From DATEMK01 sp035275625 (lineage in GTDB: Bacteria; Bacteroidota; Bacteroidia; AKYH767-A; OLB10), in NCBI GenBank assembly GCA_035275625.1, contig DATEMK010000056.1, positions 1 to 17,035 on the forward strand: a DNA stretch of 17,035 nucleotides. The letters are read 5' to 3'. The position numbers and the translations under genes are program-made. Positions within the stretch are counted from its first letter, which is position 1. Every line of letters starts with the position of its first letter. A model generated the notes under the pieces. That model ran no database searches and was not told where the DNA came from. It saw only the letters and a list, made by a program, of their open reading frames with translations. Of this stretch, positions 14,026 through 17,035 are shown in pieces.

Positions 14026-15360
14026 ATGAATTACGCCATCGTTGATATCGAAACCACCGGCTCTCACGGTTCCGCTCATTCAATCACCGAAATTGCCATT
14101 ATCCTGCATGACGGAAATAAAATAATTGATTCTTTCCAGTCACTCATAAATCCGGAAGCCTTCATTAACCCTTACGTTTCACGCATGACAGGCATTACCA
14201 ACGAAATGCTTCGTGATGCTCCCAAATTTCACGAAGTCGCAAAGCAGGTCTGGAACTTAACAGATGATGCAGCATTCATTGCCCATTCCGTTAACTTTGA
14301 TTATTCCTATATCCGTGATGAATTTAAAAGCCTGGGCGCTGATTTCAGGCGCAAAAAGCTGTGCACAGTCCGGTTAAGCCGTAAAATATTTCCCGGTTAT
14401 CCCTCTTACAGCCTCGGAAATATCTGCGCTCATCTCGGCATCAAAATCGAAAACCGCCACCGTGCAATGGGCGATGCAGCCGCTACCGTTAAACTCCTTG
14501 AGCTCTGCATGAAACACGATAAAGATGAGTTCATAAATAGATCTTTAAAGAAAAATTCAAAAGAAGCCATCCTTCCTCCGCACCTTCCCCAAGAAGTGTT
14601 TGAAGCCCTCCCTGAAAAAACCGGTGTGTACTATTTTCATGACCAAAGCGGAAAAATAATCTATGTCGGAAAAGCCGTAAACATTAAGAACCGCGTTTAT
14701 TCACATTTCACAGGGGCAGGATCAGCCAGGCTTTCGTTCACTTCGGCTATAGCCAACATCAGTTACACTTTATGCGGAACAGAACTGATCGCTTTGCTTT
14801 TCGAATCAAATGAAATAAAACGCCTGTATCCCCGCTATAACCAGGCGCAAAAGACCAGCCGCGAAAACTATATTCTGAGTGAGTATTTGGACCAGAAAGG
14901 GATACACCACCTCATGTTCACTAAAAACCATAAATCATTAATCCCGCTCACTACGTTTAAAAGTTTTGATGCGGGAAGAGAGTTTATGTACGGTTTTATC
15001 GAAGCCTACCAGCTTTGTCCAAAATATTGCGGCATGCAATCAGCCCCGGGAGCCTGTTTTGATTACCAGGTTAAAAAATGCAAAGGTATTTGCGCAGGCT
15101 CAGAACCTATTGATCAATATAACGAACGCGTCCGGCTTGCACTGGAGAATTTTAAAAGTTCTCTCGAAACAAAAATGATCATTGACGAAGGAAGGACATG
15201 GAATGAAAAATCACTCATCCTTATCGAAAAAGGGGTTTACAAAGGCTTCGGATATTTTGATGCAACTGTTAAAATTGACAGCCCCGAAACAGCAAAAACC
15301 ATCATCACGCCCTTTAAGCACACCCCTGATGTGCAAAAGATATTGAACGCAATGACCTGA
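14026..15360 (+). CDS. DEDDh exonuclease fused to a UvrC/Cho-type GIY-YIG endonuclease
   Basis: Residues 1-165 form a DnaQ-like 3'-5' exonuclease with D7 and E9 (VDIETTG), D92 (HSVNFDYSYI), H145 and D150 (HRAMGDAAATV). This is a complete DEDDh site. Residues about 196-275 form a GIY-YIG nuclease with GVYYF (200-204), IYVGKAVNIKNRVYSHF (212-228, R223) and E260 in LLFESNEIKRLYPRYN, as in the N-terminal half of UvrC and in Cho. A Cys cluster follows (C331, C335, C344, C352, C356) resembling the UvrC segment that holds an Fe-S cluster. The UvrB-binding and RNase H-like parts of UvrC are absent. It is thus a stand-alone two-nuclease protein, probably for repair or processing of damaged DNA. It is not the Pol III epsilon subunit itself. 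It is likely monocistronic, with ATTCGTA copies upstream. Confidence 0.9.
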   Translation: MNYAIVDIETTGSHGSAHSITEIAIILHDGNKIIDSFQSLINPEAFINPYVSRMTGITNEMLRDAPKFHEVAKQVWNLTDDAAFIAHSVNFDYSYIRDEFKSLGADFRRKKLCTVRLSRKIFPGYPSYSLGNICAHLGIKIENRHRAMGDAAATVKLLELCMKHDKDEFINRSLKKNSKEAILPPHLPQEVFEALPEKTGVYYFHDQSGKIIYVGKAVNIKNRVYSHFTGAGSARLSFTSAIANISYTLCGTELIALLFESNEIKRLYPRYNQAQKTSRENYILSEYLDQKGIHHLMFTKNHKSLIPLTTFKSFDAGREFMYGFIEAYQLCPKYCGMQSAPGACFDYQVKKCKGICAGSEPIDQYNERVRLALENFKSSLETKMIIDEGRTWNEKSLILIEKGVYKGFGYFDATVKIDSPETAKTIITPFKHTPDVQKILNAMT

Positions 15361-15408
15361 ATCTTTGGAGCAGTTTCAAAAATTCATCATTCATAAGAGG
15401 GATTTTTT

Positions 15409-15416
15409 TATATTTG
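15409..15416 (+). promoter_or_regulatory. -7 promoter box TATATTTG for the Gly-rich secreted protein
   Basis: TATATTTG fits TAnnTTTG exactly, 22 bases before the proposed TTG start at 15439, implying a leader of about 15 bases. No TTG -33 element at correct spacing is obvious. It supports a start close to 15439 for the large open frame that follows. Confidence 0.45.
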
Positions 15417-15438
15417 CTAAACTCAGATCAAACCGCGC

Positions 15439-17035
15439 TTGCTAAAAGCTAAACATTCATTTTATTTTTTTGTAAAAAGAAAGTTTTCCAGTATAACTTT
15501 TTTTCAAAACATTGCCCGTAAGGTCTTTGCAGCGCTTCTTTTTTTAACTCCGTCATCACTTCTTTTTGCAGACGGATTGGGTGACGGATCAGATGGTTCA
15601 CCAAATATTTCGGGAATAATAAATACTTATACCCCGGTTATTGCCATTACCCCTTCAACCTGTTTGTCATCCATTACTGTGTTGTCATCGGCTGGTTTTG
15701 CAGCAGGAGATCTTATTCTCGTTATTCAAATGGAAAATGCTGTAATTAATACCACCAATACCGCTTCATACGGTACCATTTTAAATTATAACAATTCCGG
15801 AAATTTTGAATATGCAAAAATATTTTCAGTTGCCGGAACTACCATCCAAACCATAGCCCCCCTTGTTAATAATTATGATATCCTGGGAGTTGTGCAATTA
15901 GTCAGAGTTCCACAATATGCGAGTCCAACTATCACAGGCACAATCTCCTGCCCTCCATGGAACGGCATAACAGGAGGAATTATAGCACTTGACGCAACCG
16001 GAACCATTACTATGAATGCCGATATTGATGCAAGCAAAAAAGGATTCAGAGGCGGGTTTTATCAGGCATCTGCTGATATTGGTATGCACGGAGTCAACTA
16101 TATGGCATTAAACAATCCTGACACATTTTCATTAAAAGGCGAAGGTATTGCTTCTTATAATCTTGCTCCGTTTATTTCTGGCAGAGGTGCTGCAGCAAAC
16201 GGAGGAGGGGGAGGCAATAGTCATAATGCCGGTGGCGGTGGCGGTTCAAATGCAGGATGTGGCGGCAATGGAGGCTATGCTTATACCGATTTGGGTTATG
16301 GCGCTAACTATGCTTCAGCGCAGGGGATAGGCGGGTATGCACTTTCAAATACGGGTTCTTCATTCAAAATCTTTATGGGCGGTGGCGGTGGTGCAGGCCA
16401 TTCAAATAATCTGAGTAATTCCTCCGGAGGAAATGGCGGAGGAATTGTTTTAATCACAGCAAATAATTTAGGAGGTAATTCTAAATATATAAAATCATCA
16501 GGAGATTCTTCGCGCACAACGATAGGTGATGGTGCCGGGGGTGGTGGTGCTGGTGGAACAATTGTTTTTAATTGTGCCAATGTAACTTCAATTCTTAATA
16601 TAGATGTTCAGGGAGGGAATGGCGGCAACATAATTGCTGTTGGCATCACTTTTCCTCATGGTCCGGGAGGAGGCGGAGGGGGTGGGCTTGCTGTTTTTAC
16701 AAATGCTGCCTTACCGGCAAATGTTATCATAAATTCAATTAACGGAGGATCTGGAGGTTTGTATGACGCTACAATAGCTAATGGCGCATTAAGCGGATGT
16801 GCAGGAACTACAAAGTTTAATTTGGTTCTGGTAAAGCAACTTACAAATCCGACATTTACTTCTGCAAAGGATACTGCATTTTGCGATAACGGATCATTGA
16901 CATTGACAGCGACAGCAGGTACATCATATTCATGGAGTCCGGCAGCCGGATTGAGTTGTACTAATTGCCAGGTTCCTTCCGCGACAGTTAGTGCAACAAC
17001 CGTTTATGTAGCTACAGTTAATCTTTCTTCTTGCA
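15439..17035 (+). CDS. Large exported Gly-rich protein with Ig/PKD-like repeat, C-terminus beyond window
   Basis: A frame open from the TAA at 15418 runs to the window end (about 532 codons). The only plausible start is TTG at 15439; no in-frame ATG exists before the signal peptide. It gives a long basic N-region (VKRKFSS, IARK) and a hydrophobic core FAALLFLTPSSLLFA, likely cut near residue 44 before DGLGDGSDG. A beta-rich region with CLSSITVLSSAGFAAGDLIL and a GTITMNADIDASKKGFRGG strand comes next. Then about 200 residues rich in Gly clusters (NGGGGGNSHNAGGGGG; PHGPGGGGGGG) follow. From about residue 478 an Ig/PKD-like repeat begins (FCDNGSLTLTAT, YSWSPAAGLSCTNC, TTVYVATV). Such repeats are common in large Bacteroidota adhesins that end in a gliding-motility-type (CHU_C) T9SS domain; that ending is predicted, not seen. 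Function is probably adhesion or surface structure. Confidence 0.75.
   Translation, partial: MLKAKHSFYFFVKRKFSSITFFQNIARKVFAALLFLTPSSLLFADGLGDGSDGSPNISGIINTYTPVIAITPSTCLSSITVLSSAGFAAGDLILVIQMENAVINTTNTASYGTILNYNNSGNFEYAKIFSVAGTTIQTIAPLVNNYDILGVVQLVRVPQYASPTITGTISCPPWNGITGGIIALDATGTITMNADIDASKKGFRGGFYQASADIGMHGVNYMALNNPDTFSLKGEGIASYNLAPFISGRGAAANGGGGGNSHNAGGGGGSNAGCGGNGGYAYTDLGYGANYASAQGIGGYALSNTGSSFKIFMGGGGGAGHSNNLSNSSGGNGGGIVLITANNLGGNSKYIKSSGDSSRTTIGDGAGGGGAGGTIVFNCANVTSILNIDVQGGNGGNIIAVGITFPHGPGGGGGGGLAVFTNAALPANVIINSINGGSGGLYDATIANGALSGCAGTTKFNLVLVKQLTNPTFTSAKDTAFCDNGSLTLTATAGTSYSWSPAAGLSCTNCQVPSATVSATTVYVATVNLSSC

Noticed and set aside
14026..15360. DNA polymerase III epsilon subunit (dnaQ) or full UvrC
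   Set aside because: The exonuclease domain is fused to a GIY-YIG nuclease, and the UvrB-binding and RNase H-like parts of UvrC are missing, so neither name fits.
16308..16580. Proline-rich open frame on the minus strand
   Set aside because: It is the complement of Gly codons in the Gly-rich secreted protein; the Pro runs are explained by GGN/NCC complementarity, and the sense strand has signal peptide and domain logic.
1..17035. Defence island, prophage, CRISPR array, integrase or IS element
   Set aside because: I looked for these on both strands and saw no direct-repeat spacer arrays, transposase or integrase motifs, tRNA-like att sites or toxin-antitoxin pairs; gene content is housekeeping and envelope.

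Overview
The window looks like a chromosomal segment of a Bacteroidota bacterium, probably an uncultured lineage and possibly near Chitinophagales/Sphingobacteriales (that placement is inference). Evidence: type IX secretion (T9SS) C-terminal sorting domains, several TAnnTTTG promoter -7 boxes, weak Shine-Dalgarno signals, an unusually long PurF, and a Gly-rich exported protein with a 'SWSP..GLSCTNC' Ig/PKD-like repeat. There are no phage, IS, CRISPR, tRNA or rRNA signatures. No gene-free stretch exceeds about 170 bases.

Layout. (1) 1-1316: the last codons of one T9SS cargo protein, then a complete six-repeat kelch protein with a T9SS sorting tail. (2) 1379-3280: a long amidophosphoribosyltransferase-type PurF with a near-leaderless promoter. 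(3) 3435-7994: the elongasome/rod-shape cluster mreC-mreD-mrdA(PBP2)-rodA, tightly packed, with mreB absent from the window. (4) 8098-10128: a putative outer-membrane beta-barrel protein followed directly by the Kdo transferase waaA. (5) 10166-13220: divergent Wzz-like chain-length protein (minus) and O-antigen-ligase-like membrane protein with a TPR tail (plus), likely cell-surface glycan genes. (6) 13276-13854 (minus): a glutathione peroxidase, probably a lipoprotein. (7) 14026-15360: a DEDDh exonuclease fused to a UvrC/Cho-type GIY-YIG nuclease. (8) 15439-end: a large Gly-rich secreted adhesin-like protein, open at the window edge.

Functionally the window is dominated by envelope building: peptidoglycan elongation (MreC/MreD/PBP2/RodA), LPS inner core (WaaA), surface polysaccharide polymerisation or ligation (Wzz plus ligase), and exported surface proteins.

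No clear new defence or mobile system is visible. The most interesting material is small-scale: a 21-bp GC-rich palindrome inserted in frame in a T9SS sorting domain, shown by alignment with the adjacent paralogue; an 18-bp perfect palindrome just before mreC, sitting in an ATTCGTA repeat array; a shortened relative of that palindrome between two convergent genes; ATTCGTA-type arrays before three transcription units; and a 7-bp tandem repeat that writes the end of PBP2.
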